Part shown: piece after piece, positions 50,065-59,066 of the stretch
Position numbering within the stretch: position 1 is the first letter of the stretch
How the letters are laid out: each line of letters starts with the position of its first letter
Translations under genes and position numbers: made by a program
The notes under the pieces: generated by a model
Database searches by the model: none
The model's input: only the letters and a program-made list of their open reading frames with translations
Told to the model about the DNA's origin: nothing
NCBI RefSeq assembly: GCF_028281565.1
Contig: NZ_JANQJQ010000016.1
Location: 213,867-277,866 of the forward strand
DNA from: Seonamhaeicola sp.
GTDB taxonomy: Bacteria > Bacteroidota > Bacteroidia > Flavobacteriales > Flavobacteriaceae
DNA length: 64,000 nt
Direction of reading: 5' to 3'

Positions 50065-50292
50065 TGCCAATGATTCGAACCGGCAACGAAGAGCCGTTGT
50101 TCTCAATGTCATGGCAGAAGGTACCAGGTCCAATGTGGATACTCTTGAAAGGCAAGAGGATCTAAAGGGTTTTCCAATAATTCCTCAGGATGAAAAATGG
50201 AAGGAACGTTTTATCCAACCTTATTTGATAAGGACATGGAGCTTTTTAAAACCATTATGGTTGAAGTTCCAACTATTAATGATTTTGATTAA
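50065..50292 (+). pseudogene. 3' fragment, possibly of a phytanoyl-CoA dioxygenase-like gene
   Basis: The reading frame gives NRQRRAVVLNVMAEGTRSN, then LKGFPIIPQDEKW, and after a +1/-1 frame break FYPTLFDKDMELFKTIMVEV and a stop. The sequence fits the C-terminal tail of phytanoyl-CoA dioxygenase-like proteins (AVVLNVFADG, PxIPxGxKxEGxFFPLLFD), recalled from family knowledge. It has no start and one frameshift. Identity is tentative; that it is a broken gene end is clearer. Confidence 0.4.
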
Positions 50293-50491
50293 TATATTAC
50301 TTAACCCCTTATTACCATTATCATTGTGTAAAATCCATTTTTTACTAATGGTTAATTGTAGTATCCCGTACGCAATTTCTGCTCAAGTCTACCATTCAGA
50401 AATAGAAATGTTATGCGGCCCAGTGAAGAATAAGCTTTGTCTTAACTTAAAGAATGTAACCCAATTTGATTTTGAATCTGCTAAAGTGCTT
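50293..50491. other. Non-coding stretch before the sigma-factor gene end
   Basis: About 200 bases with no convincing gene, terminator or repeat. Confidence 0.4.
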
Positions 50492-51097
50492 TTATTGGAC
50501 CAATAATCTCCTATTGGAGTACTTTTCAAAAAGTAAGAACAAAACAGCATGTAGTTTTTTATCAATCTTTTTACGAATAATAGAAAAAGCTCTGGTCATT
50601 TGCCGTTCAACGGCCTTTGTAGATACTTTCAAATATTGTGCAATTTCCGTGTTTGTTAAACCTTCCTGTTTACTCAATAAAAACATTTCCTTACATCTTG
50701 GAGGTAAATGCTGAATTTCTTCTTTGACCAAGGCAATTAAATCAGCTATTTCAGAAGTGTTTTCTATAGTAACAATAGCATTCAATCTCCTGTTATATTC
50801 GTTTTCCACCTCAGTTAAAGTAACTTTTTTTCTGTATTGATTGATAAACTCATTATAAACAGAGCGATACAAAAAACTTTTAATGGAGAACTTTGAACTT
50901 AATTTCGCTTTCTGCTCCCATAGCCTTAAAAAAACGTTTTGAACAATATCTTCAGCAGCGTATTTATCCCGGGCAAGACTACCTGCATAAACGCAAAGTT
51001 CATGGTAATAAGAATCTACAAGATAATCATACGCTTCCAGATTACCCTTTTTTAATTTTTTTAAAAAATTAATATCGCTTAGGTTCTTAGTTTTCAA
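50492..51097 (-). CDS. ECF-type sigma factor
   Basis: A 201-residue sigma-70 family factor. Region 2 lies at about 18-85 (AYDYLVDSYYHELCVYAGSL, AAEDIVQNVFLRLWE), region 4 at about 125-180 (IQHLPPRCKEMFLLSKQEGL, TNTEIAQYLKVSTKAVERQM). This is the Bacteroidota ECF group that pairs with FecR anti-sigma factors. It is divergent from the FecR gene by 114 bases. By analogy the FecR protein holds it inactive until SusC4 binds its ligand. It is therefore the local switch for the SusC4 locus. Confidence 0.93.
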   Translation of the reverse strand: MKTKNLSDINFLKKLKKGNLEAYDYLVDSYYHELCVYAGSLARDKYAAEDIVQNVFLRLWEQKAKLSSKFSIKSFLYRSVYNEFINQYRKKVTLTEVENEYNRRLNAIVTIENTSEIADLIALVKEEIQHLPPRCKEMFLLSKQEGLTNTEIAQYLKVSTKAVERQMTRAFSIIRKKIDKKLHAVLFLLFEKYSNRRLLVQ

Positions 51098-51211
51098 ATA
51101 TATGAGAGATTTATATTGTATAGCATTATCGCAAATATAGAAAAAAAATTATGAGAGGCGTGGGGTGTTCAAATAGCTAAACGTCTTGATATATAAAGAA
51201 ACAAGTTGTAA

Positions 51212-52375
51212 ATGAAAGAAGAAATTGAAAAAGTAATTGTTAAATTCTTGACGAATGATGCAACGGAGGAAGAATTAGAAAAACTGGCCGAATGGCTCAA
51301 GGTTAAAGATAATGTGCTTCTTTTTGATCGCTATGTGAAGATAAACTATGCCTTTGATATGAATCTGAATAAGTTTAATGTTGAAGATGTAAAAATGGCC
51401 TTAAGGAAGAAAAAGAGGCAAGATAGAAACATCATTTATAGGCTAAGAACTAACAGGATATTGAAATATGCTGCTGCCGCTGTTATAGTTTTTGGGCTGG
51501 GTTATTTTTTTAGAGACAAACTAGATACCACGTCAATAGAACCAACTCCGAAAATTGTTAATACCGATACTATTATTGAACCGGGAACCGATAGGGCGGT
51601 ATTGACCTTAGAAGATGGCTCAAAGATCACCTTGGAAAAAGGAAAATCTTTTCAAACACAAAATGCCAATAGCGACGGCAAGGCTCTAATTTATAATACG
51701 AATAAAGTTGCATCAAAAGAGATTGCCTATAACTATCTAACCATACCCAGAGGAGGACAATACTTTGTTGAGTTAAATGATGGAACGAAGGTTTGGCTGA
51801 ATTCCGAATCGGAATTAAAATATCCTACCACATTTATTCCCGGAGAAGAACGACTAGTAGAACTTGTCTATGGTGAGGCTTACTTTGATGTTTCTCCAAG
51901 CGTAGAACATGAGGGCTCTAAATTTACGGTTATTAATAGCTCTCAGGAGGTTGAAGTTATTGGTACGGAGTTCAATATTAAAGCCTATAGAGATGAATCA
52001 AAGATCTATACCACCTTAGTGGAAGGAAAAGTAACGGTTCAGAATGATTTGATAAAACAAAATTTAGTACCAAACCAACAGTCCAGATTAGATACTAAAA
52101 CAAATCGTATTGTGGTTGACATGGTTAATGTAGATTATGAAATTTCCTGGAGGAAGGGCATCTTTAGTTTTATAGATATGCCTTTAAAGGATATTATGAA
52201 AGTCCTTTCAAGATGGTATGATGTTGATGTGATTTTTGAAAATAAAGAATTGGAATCCGTTCAATTTTTAGGGGTAATAGAAAAACGACATAGTATTGAG
52301 AAAATATTATCCATCATGAAGTCTAATTCAATTAATAGTTATGAAATAAACGGAAAAACTATAATATTAAGATAG
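51212..52375 (+). CDS. FecR-family anti-sigma factor
   Basis: A 387-residue inner-membrane protein. The N-terminal cytoplasmic part (1-80) would bind the sigma factor; a membrane helix lies at about 84-102 (ILKYAAAAVIVFGLGYFF). The FecR domain spans about 170-270 (TIPRGGQYFVELNDGTKVWL, GEAYFDVSP, VIGTEFNIKAY) and a DUF4974 domain about 310-387 (FSFIDMPLKDIMKVLSRWYD). It relays the signal from the STN domain of SusC4 across the envelope. SusC4 begins 190 bases downstream on the same strand. Confidence 0.95.
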   Translation: MKEEIEKVIVKFLTNDATEEELEKLAEWLKVKDNVLLFDRYVKINYAFDMNLNKFNVEDVKMALRKKKRQDRNIIYRLRTNRILKYAAAAVIVFGLGYFFRDKLDTTSIEPTPKIVNTDTIIEPGTDRAVLTLEDGSKITLEKGKSFQTQNANSDGKALIYNTNKVASKEIAYNYLTIPRGGQYFVELNDGTKVWLNSESELKYPTTFIPGEERLVELVYGEAYFDVSPSVEHEGSKFTVINSSQEVEVIGTEFNIKAYRDESKIYTTLVEGKVTVQNDLIKQNLVPNQQSRLDTKTNRIVVDMVNVDYEISWRKGIFSFIDMPLKDIMKVLSRWYDVDVIFENKELESVQFLGVIEKRHSIEKILSIMKSNSINSYEINGKTIILR

Positions 52376-52487
52376 AAACAGAGTGCTCAAAAACTGCATA
52401 AATCAGTAAAACTATATATTAAAACTAAAACCAATAAATGCCTATGAAGTAAACTAACAATGGAAAAAAGGAGGATAAAGTTACACT

Positions 52488-52508
52488 GGTGAAAGTAAAA
52501 ACTTTACC
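52488..52508 (+). repeat. Small hairpin in the SusC4 leader
   Basis: GGT, a bulged G, and AAAGT pair with ACTTT and ACC around AAAA. It lies 58 bases before the SusC4 start codon. No T-tract follows, so it is not a terminator; a leader-RNA role is possible. Confidence 0.35.
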
Positions 52509-52565
52509 CCCTCAGAATTATTATTAATTAATTAAAGTTTTAACTAACTAATAACACACAAATTT

Positions 52566-55500
52566 ATGGAAATTAAAATTAATAGTCGGTTAATTTTTAA
52601 ACCGATTTTAATGACTATTATGAGAACATTGATATTTCTATGTTTCACAGTTGCCTTTTCTTTAACTCCCAGTGAAATTGTTTCACAAAATTCTAAAATT
52701 GAAGTTAAGGAAGATACAAGCTTAACAGTTGAGGAGGTTTTCAAACTAATTATGGATCAAACAGATTATAATTTCTTTTTTGAAAAAGGAATATTCAAGG
52801 ATTTCTCTAAGGTCCATATAAAAAAAGGAATCATTAGAACAAATAAATTACTAAGACGTAGTTTATCTCAAGGAAATTTTGATGTTCAAATCGACGAGGA
52901 CAATACCATTATCATAAGGGAAAAGACTTTAAATAATGGTATGAATGAACAACAACAGGTCACTATTTCGGGTGTTGTATCAGACCAGGACGGACAGCCG
53001 TTGCCGGGAGCCAACATTATCGAAAAAGGAACAAATAATGGTACACAAACAGATTTTGATGGAAAATTTTCCTTAAACGTCTCGAACGAAAATGCGACGT
53101 TAGTTGTTTCATTCCTTGGTTTTGCCACCAAGGAAATACCCATTATCGGCCAAACGGAGATCGCCATATCTATGGAAAAAAATGCCGCCGCACTGGAAGA
53201 AGTTGTGGTAGTAGGCTACGGAACACAAAAGAAAGAGAACTTAACAGGATCTTATCAGCAGGTAAGTGGTCAAGTCCTCGAAAATCGTCCTGTCGCAAAT
53301 GTAGGGCAGGCACTTCAAGGACAGGTTGCCAACCTTAACATTACCGTAACAGGTGATCCGGGTGGTGTTGGAACGCCTGCTACATTTAACATAAGGGGGT
53401 TCACCAGTATCAATGGAGGAGGACCTTTATTAGTAGTCGATGGAATACCCATTGATGACCTTCAGAATATTAACCCTCAAGACGTGGAAAGTGTTACCGT
53501 ATTAAAAGATGCTGCTGCATCTGCTATATATGGTGGGCGCGCAGCCTTTGGAGTTATTTTGATCACCACCAAATCGGGGACCAAAGGAAAGACCGTAGTA
53601 AACTATGGTAACATTTTAGCATGGAACGCCCCAACGACGCTTCCAAAAATGGCTAATTCTTTGGAATTTGCACTGGCAACCAACGAGTCTGGTGCCAATT
53701 CGGGAGCCAATCCGCTGTTTAGCGATGAGCATCTCGATCGTATTAGAACGTATTTGGAGAATCCGGGTAGTATTCCTACCACATTACCCTGGGGTGGAAA
53801 TCCCAACTGGTGGGGATGGGTAGAAGGTAATGATAATAACGATTGGTATGATGTTTATCTCAAGGATTGGGCACCCACACAAAAACACGACTTAAGTGTT
53901 AGTGGCGGTACGGATGCCGTAACCTATTACCTTTCCCTGGGGCATTATTACCAAAAAGGGCTATTGGAATTTGGCGACGATCGCTATACAAGAAATAACC
54001 TGACCAGTGATATCACGGCAAATCCATTACCCTGGATGAAGCTCAATTTAAAAACCAGGTATAGTGAGGGCACGACGAATGAACCACATGCTTACGGACC
54101 CTGGTTAGGGAATTGGTTCCACCTGGCCGGCACCAGATGGCCAACCTGGCCTTTGATCAACCCGGACGGGAACCCTTCATGGGTAGGTATTGAGCCCTGG
54201 TATACCCAACCGGGACGGGATATCAACAAAACAAAAGATATATGGTTTACCGGAGGCGCGGAATTAACCCCGATAAAGGGACTGAACGTCAACATTCAAT
54301 ATTCAAGAAACCATGAGACCAATAACAATAGTCAGCATCGAACACCTATTTATCAGATTTTGGTAGACGGAACCAAACAAGCTATCGTTCCGAATTCAAG
54401 GATCACGCGATCATTATCATCTTCCAACTACCAATCGATCAATGTTTATGCTTCGTACCAAAAAACGTTCGGAGGTCACTATTTTAAACTTTTAGCGGGA
54501 CATCAGTACGAAAAATGGGATGGCACAGGTCTTTTTGGAACCAATACAGGCCTTATAAATGATAATTTAGCCTCATTTGCGGTAGCTACCGGAGATCCCA
54601 TTATTACAAACAGCTTGACGCACCGGGGGGCTTCCGGTACGTTTGGTCGTTTCAATTACAACTACAAGGAAAAATTTCTATTCGAGTTCAACGCGCGTTA
54701 TGACGGAACCTCGATCTTTCCCGAAGGAGACCGATTCGGTTTTTTCCCATCGGTATCCCTTGGATATGACATAGCCAAGGAAGATTTTTGGCCCGTTGAA
54801 GATATCAATCAATTGAAACTTCGCGCCTCCTATGGCTCTCTGGGAAATCAGGATGTAATTAACACCCTGGGGAACTACCCTTATTTATCACAAATACCGA
54901 TCCGTACCACCCTGCCTTATGTATTGGGAGGCATTCAGCCCAACTATTTATCTGCCCCTGGTTTGGTGTCCTCAAGCTTAACCTGGGAAACGGTAAGATC
55001 CACGAATATAGGCTTTGATACCTCCTTATTTAAAAACAAACTGGAATTGTCTTACGAATGGTATCGTCGTGAAACACTTGATATGTTGGGTAGGCAGGCA
55101 CCATTACCATCTGTTTTAGGTGCAGGGCTTCCTGTTGGAAATAATGCTGATTTACGAACTACAGGCGTCGAACTTAATATTCGGTGGCGAGACAACATAG
55201 GAGATCTAAATTATCATGCCTCCCTCGTATTATCTGATAATAAAACAAAGATTACGAGGTACCATAATCCGACCAAACTTCTGGACACCTGGGTGGCAGG
55301 TCTTACCGTTGGCGACATCTATGGGTATACCAGTGATGGTCTTTTTCAGACTGAAGAGGAGGTTCAAAACGGACCGGATCAAACCTTATTCTGGCCAACC
55401 TGGAACCCCGGTGATGTGCGCTACAAGGATTTGGATGGTGATGGCGAGATAACGCGAGGAAATCTCACGCTTGGAGATTCGGGAGATTTACAGGTTATTG

Positions 55501-56003
55501 GTAATAATACACCCAGATACAGCTATGGATTCACTTTAGGTGCCGATTGGAAAGGTTTTGATTTCAGCATGTTTGTACAAGGTATCGGTAAAAGAGACTA
55601 TTGGCTGGGTGGTACTAACTTCTGGGGATTTTTGGGAGCTTATGGATCGGCTGTCTGGAAAACGACGTTGGATTACTGGAGTCCTGAGAACACAGATGCT
55701 TATTGGCCAAGGCCTTATGCTACCGGAGAAATTGGTAAAAACCAACAAACTCAAACCCGATTTTTACAGAATGCAGCCTATATGCGAATTAAAAACATTC
55801 AGTTAGGGTATAATGTACCTAAGGAGTTTCTAAATCGCTTTGGACTAAACAAGGCTCGAATATTTGTCAATGGTGAAAACCTGTTTACGCTCACTAAATT
55901 GAATGACAATTTTGACCCGGAAGTACTAGGCGGAGGCTGGGGATCCGGGAAAATTTATCCGGTGCTTAAATCCCTATCATTCGGTGTTAATCTTCAACTT
56001 TAA
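52566..56003 (+). CDS. SusC-family TonB-dependent transducer with STN domain (SusC4)
   Basis: A 1145-residue receptor. After the signal peptide an STN (secretin/TonB N-terminal) domain spans about 46-118 (LTVEEVFKLIMDQTDYNFFF, then NFDVQIDEDNTIIIREKT). It is followed by a carboxypeptidase-regulatory-like domain (about 133-205), the TonB box region LEEVVVVGYGTQKKENLTG, the plug (PLLVVDGIPI, DAAASAIYGGRAAFGVILI) and the barrel ending LSFGVNLQL. The STN domain touches the periplasmic part of FecR, so this receptor both imports and signals. The adjacent sigma/anti-sigma pair is its output. SusD4 follows after 10 bases. Confidence 0.96.
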   Translation: MEIKINSRLIFKPILMTIMRTLIFLCFTVAFSLTPSEIVSQNSKIEVKEDTSLTVEEVFKLIMDQTDYNFFFEKGIFKDFSKVHIKKGIIRTNKLLRRSLSQGNFDVQIDEDNTIIIREKTLNNGMNEQQQVTISGVVSDQDGQPLPGANIIEKGTNNGTQTDFDGKFSLNVSNENATLVVSFLGFATKEIPIIGQTEIAISMEKNAAALEEVVVVGYGTQKKENLTGSYQQVSGQVLENRPVANVGQALQGQVANLNITVTGDPGGVGTPATFNIRGFTSINGGGPLLVVDGIPIDDLQNINPQDVESVTVLKDAAASAIYGGRAAFGVILITTKSGTKGKTVVNYGNILAWNAPTTLPKMANSLEFALATNESGANSGANPLFSDEHLDRIRTYLENPGSIPTTLPWGGNPNWWGWVEGNDNNDWYDVYLKDWAPTQKHDLSVSGGTDAVTYYLSLGHYYQKGLLEFGDDRYTRNNLTSDITANPLPWMKLNLKTRYSEGTTNEPHAYGPWLGNWFHLAGTRWPTWPLINPDGNPSWVGIEPWYTQPGRDINKTKDIWFTGGAELTPIKGLNVNIQYSRNHETNNNSQHRTPIYQILVDGTKQAIVPNSRITRSLSSSNYQSINVYASYQKTFGGHYFKLLAGHQYEKWDGTGLFGTNTGLINDNLASFAVATGDPIITNSLTHRGASGTFGRFNYNYKEKFLFEFNARYDGTSIFPEGDRFGFFPSVSLGYDIAKEDFWPVEDINQLKLRASYGSLGNQDVINTLGNYPYLSQIPIRTTLPYVLGGIQPNYLSAPGLVSSSLTWETVRSTNIGFDTSLFKNKLELSYEWYRRETLDMLGRQAPLPSVLGAGLPVGNNADLRTTGVELNIRWRDNIGDLNYHASLVLSDNKTKITRYHNPTKLLDTWVAGLTVGDIYGYTSDGLFQTEEEVQNGPDQTLFWPTWNPGDVRYKDLDGDGEITRGNLTLGDSGDLQVIGNNTPRYSYGFTLGADWKGFDFSMFVQGIGKRDYWLGGTNFWGFLGAYGSAVWKTTLDYWSPENTDAYWPRPYATGEIGKNQQTQTRFLQNAAYMRIKNIQLGYNVPKEFLNRFGLNKARIFVNGENLFTLTKLNDNFDPEVLGGGWGSGKIYPVLKSLSFGVNLQL

Positions 56004-56013
56004 AAAAAAAGAC

Positions 56014-57732
56014 ATGAAAAATATATTTATTACAATGATATGCGGAACAATGATCTTTTTAACGGCCTGCGAAAAGGAGTTGGATCTTCCGCCATTAGAT
56101 AGTATAACAGACCAGGAACTGGCATTCTCTCGTACGGAAATGGAATTGTATGCCAATCAGTTTTACACCATGCTGCCTAATTTCGAGAGTATGGTTTATG
56201 GGGATCTCAGTTCCGATAATATGATCTATTTCACTTATTTATTTAACGGCCGTTTGGCAGGAACAATAGTAGTTCCGGAAAGTGGTGGCGGATGGAGCTG
56301 GGGAACCATCAGGGCCCTGAACTATTTCCTCGCTAACTATCGTAAAACGCAAGAACCCATTGAAACAGTAGGGCCTTACATAGGTGAAATCCATTTTTTT
56401 AAGGCCTATGCCTATTTTAATCTTTTACAGGCTTTTGGAGATCTTCCATGGTTAAGTGCTCCTTTAAACACAGATTCCGAAGAACTCTTCGATCCCCGTC
56501 TTTCCAGAAGTGTCATAGCAGACTCGATTCTGGTGAATTTAGATAAGGCCATTACACTTTTGAATCCTAAGAATGCTACTCCTGCGGGTAGAGTCAATAA
56601 AGATGCTGCACTGGCTTTTCAAAGTCGGGTCGCACTTTATGAAGGAAGCTGGGAGAAGTACCACGCGGGTACGCCTTTTGGTGTTGCCAATTCAGATCCG
56701 AATAAATACTTCAGAAAAGCAGCTGATGCCGCTAAACAACTCATGGATACCGGAGGATATTCTATCCATTCTACCGGTGATATTGAAGGCGATTATTGGC
56801 GACTTTTTAATCAGGAAGACCTTCAGGCAAATCCTGAGGTCATTCTTTGGAGGGACTATGATGTCGAATTCGGATTTTCAGGAACCCATCAGGCGCAAAA
56901 CAGGCTGCTTAGTGATGGAACTTTCGGAAGTGTTTCCAAACAATTGGTCGATTCTTATTTGACCACGGATGGCACACCAATATCTGTAAGTGCCCTTTAT
57001 CAGGGAGATGCTACGGTTGAATTGGCTGTAGCCAACCGGGATCCCCGGTTAACACAGACCATTTATCAAATTGGTCATGTTCAAAGAATTGTTGGCGTCG
57101 ATACGACCTATTATGAAAGGCCTTTTTTAAACCTTCCGGCGAGAAATGCCAATACAACGGGATACCAACTATTTAAGGGAACAGATCCTGACGCCCCCGG
57201 AGGAGGACCAGGTGGGCAAGCTTCAACTACAGCTAACCCCATTTTCAGATACGCTGAAGTCTTATTGAATTATGCTGAAGCCAAAGCCGAACTTGGAGAA
57301 GTCGATCAGGCGGTTTTAGATGAAAGTGTCAATTTGCTTAGAGATCGTGTGGGAATGCCTCATATGGATGCTAATATTGGGTTTACGGATGCTGATTGGG
57401 AGTTCCCTTCACTATCGCCGTTGATTAATGAAATTAGACGCGAACGAAAAGTGGAACTGGCCTGTGAAAATTTCCGTTTCCATGATATCATGCGTTGGAG
57501 AGCACATCATCTGATTCTAAGGCCACTTACCGGAGCGCCATTTGCTCAATTTGAAAATATGCCCTGGAGCCCACCGTTGGGAGAGATCAAAGTTGATGAT
57601 AATGGCTATATATATCCTTTCAAGGATACGCCGGGATGGCAATTCGATCCTGCCATTCATTATTTATCACCGTTGCCAACCCAGCAACTCGTGTTAAACC
57701 CCAATTTGACACAAAACCCGGGATATGATTAA
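56014..57732 (+). CDS. SusD/RagB-family nutrient-binding lipoprotein (SusD4)
   Basis: A 572-residue lipoprotein; the ATG at 56014 gives MKNIFITMICGTMIFLTACE (Cys19), whereas the longer frame runs into the SusC4 end. SusD marks are EIHFFKAYAYFNLLQAFGDLPW, FRYAEVLLNYAEAKAELGEVD and the C-terminal RRERKVELACENFRFHDIMRW. It is the partner of SusC4. A 14-base-pair hairpin lies 44 bases after its stop codon, followed by about 400 bases without a gene. Confidence 0.95.
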   Translation: MKNIFITMICGTMIFLTACEKELDLPPLDSITDQELAFSRTEMELYANQFYTMLPNFESMVYGDLSSDNMIYFTYLFNGRLAGTIVVPESGGGWSWGTIRALNYFLANYRKTQEPIETVGPYIGEIHFFKAYAYFNLLQAFGDLPWLSAPLNTDSEELFDPRLSRSVIADSILVNLDKAITLLNPKNATPAGRVNKDAALAFQSRVALYEGSWEKYHAGTPFGVANSDPNKYFRKAADAAKQLMDTGGYSIHSTGDIEGDYWRLFNQEDLQANPEVILWRDYDVEFGFSGTHQAQNRLLSDGTFGSVSKQLVDSYLTTDGTPISVSALYQGDATVELAVANRDPRLTQTIYQIGHVQRIVGVDTTYYERPFLNLPARNANTTGYQLFKGTDPDAPGGGPGGQASTTANPIFRYAEVLLNYAEAKAELGEVDQAVLDESVNLLRDRVGMPHMDANIGFTDADWEFPSLSPLINEIRRERKVELACENFRFHDIMRWRAHHLILRPLTGAPFAQFENMPWSPPLGEIKVDDNGYIYPFKDTPGWQFDPAIHYLSPLPTQQLVLNPNLTQNPGYD

Positions 57733-58220
57733 TGATATAGATTAATAGTTTTTTTAATGTAGTCATGATTTTGTTAGGACGTTTTAATCCTGCCGGATTA
57801 GAGCGTCCAGCAAAACGATCAATACAATTTTTGAAAAAAGGTTTTATAAAAAATGGAGCTCCTCCATGGCTTTGCAATACACCGTGAACCTAACCTACTT
57901 ATTGCTTAAATATGGAAACATCAATTTTTCATTTTGCTACCAAAATTAAAAACACTTTTGACGAATAAACGAACATTTTAGACGAAAAAATAAAAAGCTC
58001 TGCCGATAAAAAAATAGATATTGCTTGCTAAAATCACAATCAACTTTTTACTGTTTTTATGAAAAAAACAGAGTATTCACCAAGGTCATTAAAATACTCG
58101 ATTAACTTAAATAATCATCAAAACATAAAAAACTTAAACACTATTAGAAGTTTGAACTTAAGCTCTATTACTTAAAATAAAAAACGAATCAGACGGTAAA
58201 CAATCGTCATAACGGATATA
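57733..58220. other. Intergenic region before the SGNH/GH20 operon
   Basis: 488 bases, AT-rich. It contains one strong hairpin (57777-57808) and a small ATGGAG-CTC-CTCCAT inverted repeat near 57855. No gene is seen. The promoter of the downstream SGNH gene is probably here but no clear TAnnTTTG/TTG pair stands out. Confidence 0.5.
57777..57808. repeat. 14-base-pair hairpin after SusD4
   Basis: GGACGTTTTAATCC pairs with GGATTAGAGCGTCC (two G-U pairs) around TGCC. No T-tract follows on either strand, so it is more likely an mRNA 3' or processing structure than a standard terminator. Confidence 0.7.
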
Positions 58221-58964
58221 ATGAAACAAAACAGAAGGAAATTTATCATAAATAGTGCGCTTACTCTAGCTGCTTCCTCAATACTGTATAATGAACTATT
58301 GGCAGAAACATACAACCTTCCGAAAGGTCTTACCATTTTATTTCAAGGAGACTCTATAACGGATGCCGGACGTTCTTTCGAACAATCTCAGCCGAATACA
58401 TCTTTGGGATTTGGATCAGGGTTTGTTTTTCAGGCAGCGGCTCAATTACTGGCCGAAAACCCCAATGTCAATTTTCAAATTTACAACAGAGGTAATGCAG
58501 GTAACAGAGTATCCCATTTGGCAGACCGTTGGGAAAATGATACTTTAAAAATTAAACCAGACGTTATAAGTATTCTAGTTGGAGTAAATGACTACTGGCA
58601 GAAATTGAATCTTGGCTATGACGGAACCGCCGCCAAGTATGAGAGTGAGTACAGAGCACTCCTTACCTATACGAAAAAAAAGTTACCCAATGTTAAGCTC
58701 ATAATATGTGAACCCTTCGTTATTTGGGGAGGCTCAGGCATTACAGATCATTGGAAATATGAATTTCCAGCATATCAGGATTCTGCGGCTAAACTTGCGA
58801 AGGAATTTGACGCGCTATTCATACCATTTCAGGTTTCGTTTGATAACGCCATAAAAAAATCAAAACATAATATTTGGAGTCCCGATGGCATTCATCCTTC
58901 GCCAGCGGGAGCTTATCTTATGGCACAGACCTGGATTAAACATTTTATAAAAAATATACTTTGA
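58221..58964 (+). CDS. SGNH/GDSL-family hydrolase (probable carbohydrate esterase)
   Basis: A 247-residue hydrolase. Catalytic blocks: FQGDSITDAG (Ser45), RGNAGNRV with the oxyanion Gly and Asn, GVNDYW with the second oxyanion Asn, and SPDGIHPSPAG (Asp222, His225). The start NRRKFIINSALTLAASS resembles a twin-arginine signal. SGNH proteins of this length remove acetyl or other acyl groups from sugars. Placed before GH20 and after SusC4/SusD4, it may deacylate the imported glycan. It lies 103 bases before the GH20 gene. Confidence 0.85.
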   Translation: MKQNRRKFIINSALTLAASSILYNELLAETYNLPKGLTILFQGDSITDAGRSFEQSQPNTSLGFGSGFVFQAAAQLLAENPNVNFQIYNRGNAGNRVSHLADRWENDTLKIKPDVISILVGVNDYWQKLNLGYDGTAAKYESEYRALLTYTKKKLPNVKLIICEPFVIWGGSGITDHWKYEFPAYQDSAAKLAKEFDALFIPFQVSFDNAIKKSKHNIWSPDGIHPSPAGAYLMAQTWIKHFIKNIL

Positions 58965-59066
58965 TTATGATTATAGGTACGAAAGTTTTAAAAATCGATT
59001 GTGAACGAAGAATGAAACTTATTAATATTAATTCAATTATAATTTATAAACTACACATACAATTCA

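Noticed and set aside
50111..50506. 131-residue plus-strand frame as a real gene
   Set aside because: Only its first third resembles a known protein tail; the match continues in another frame, so the rest is chance read-through of a broken gene.
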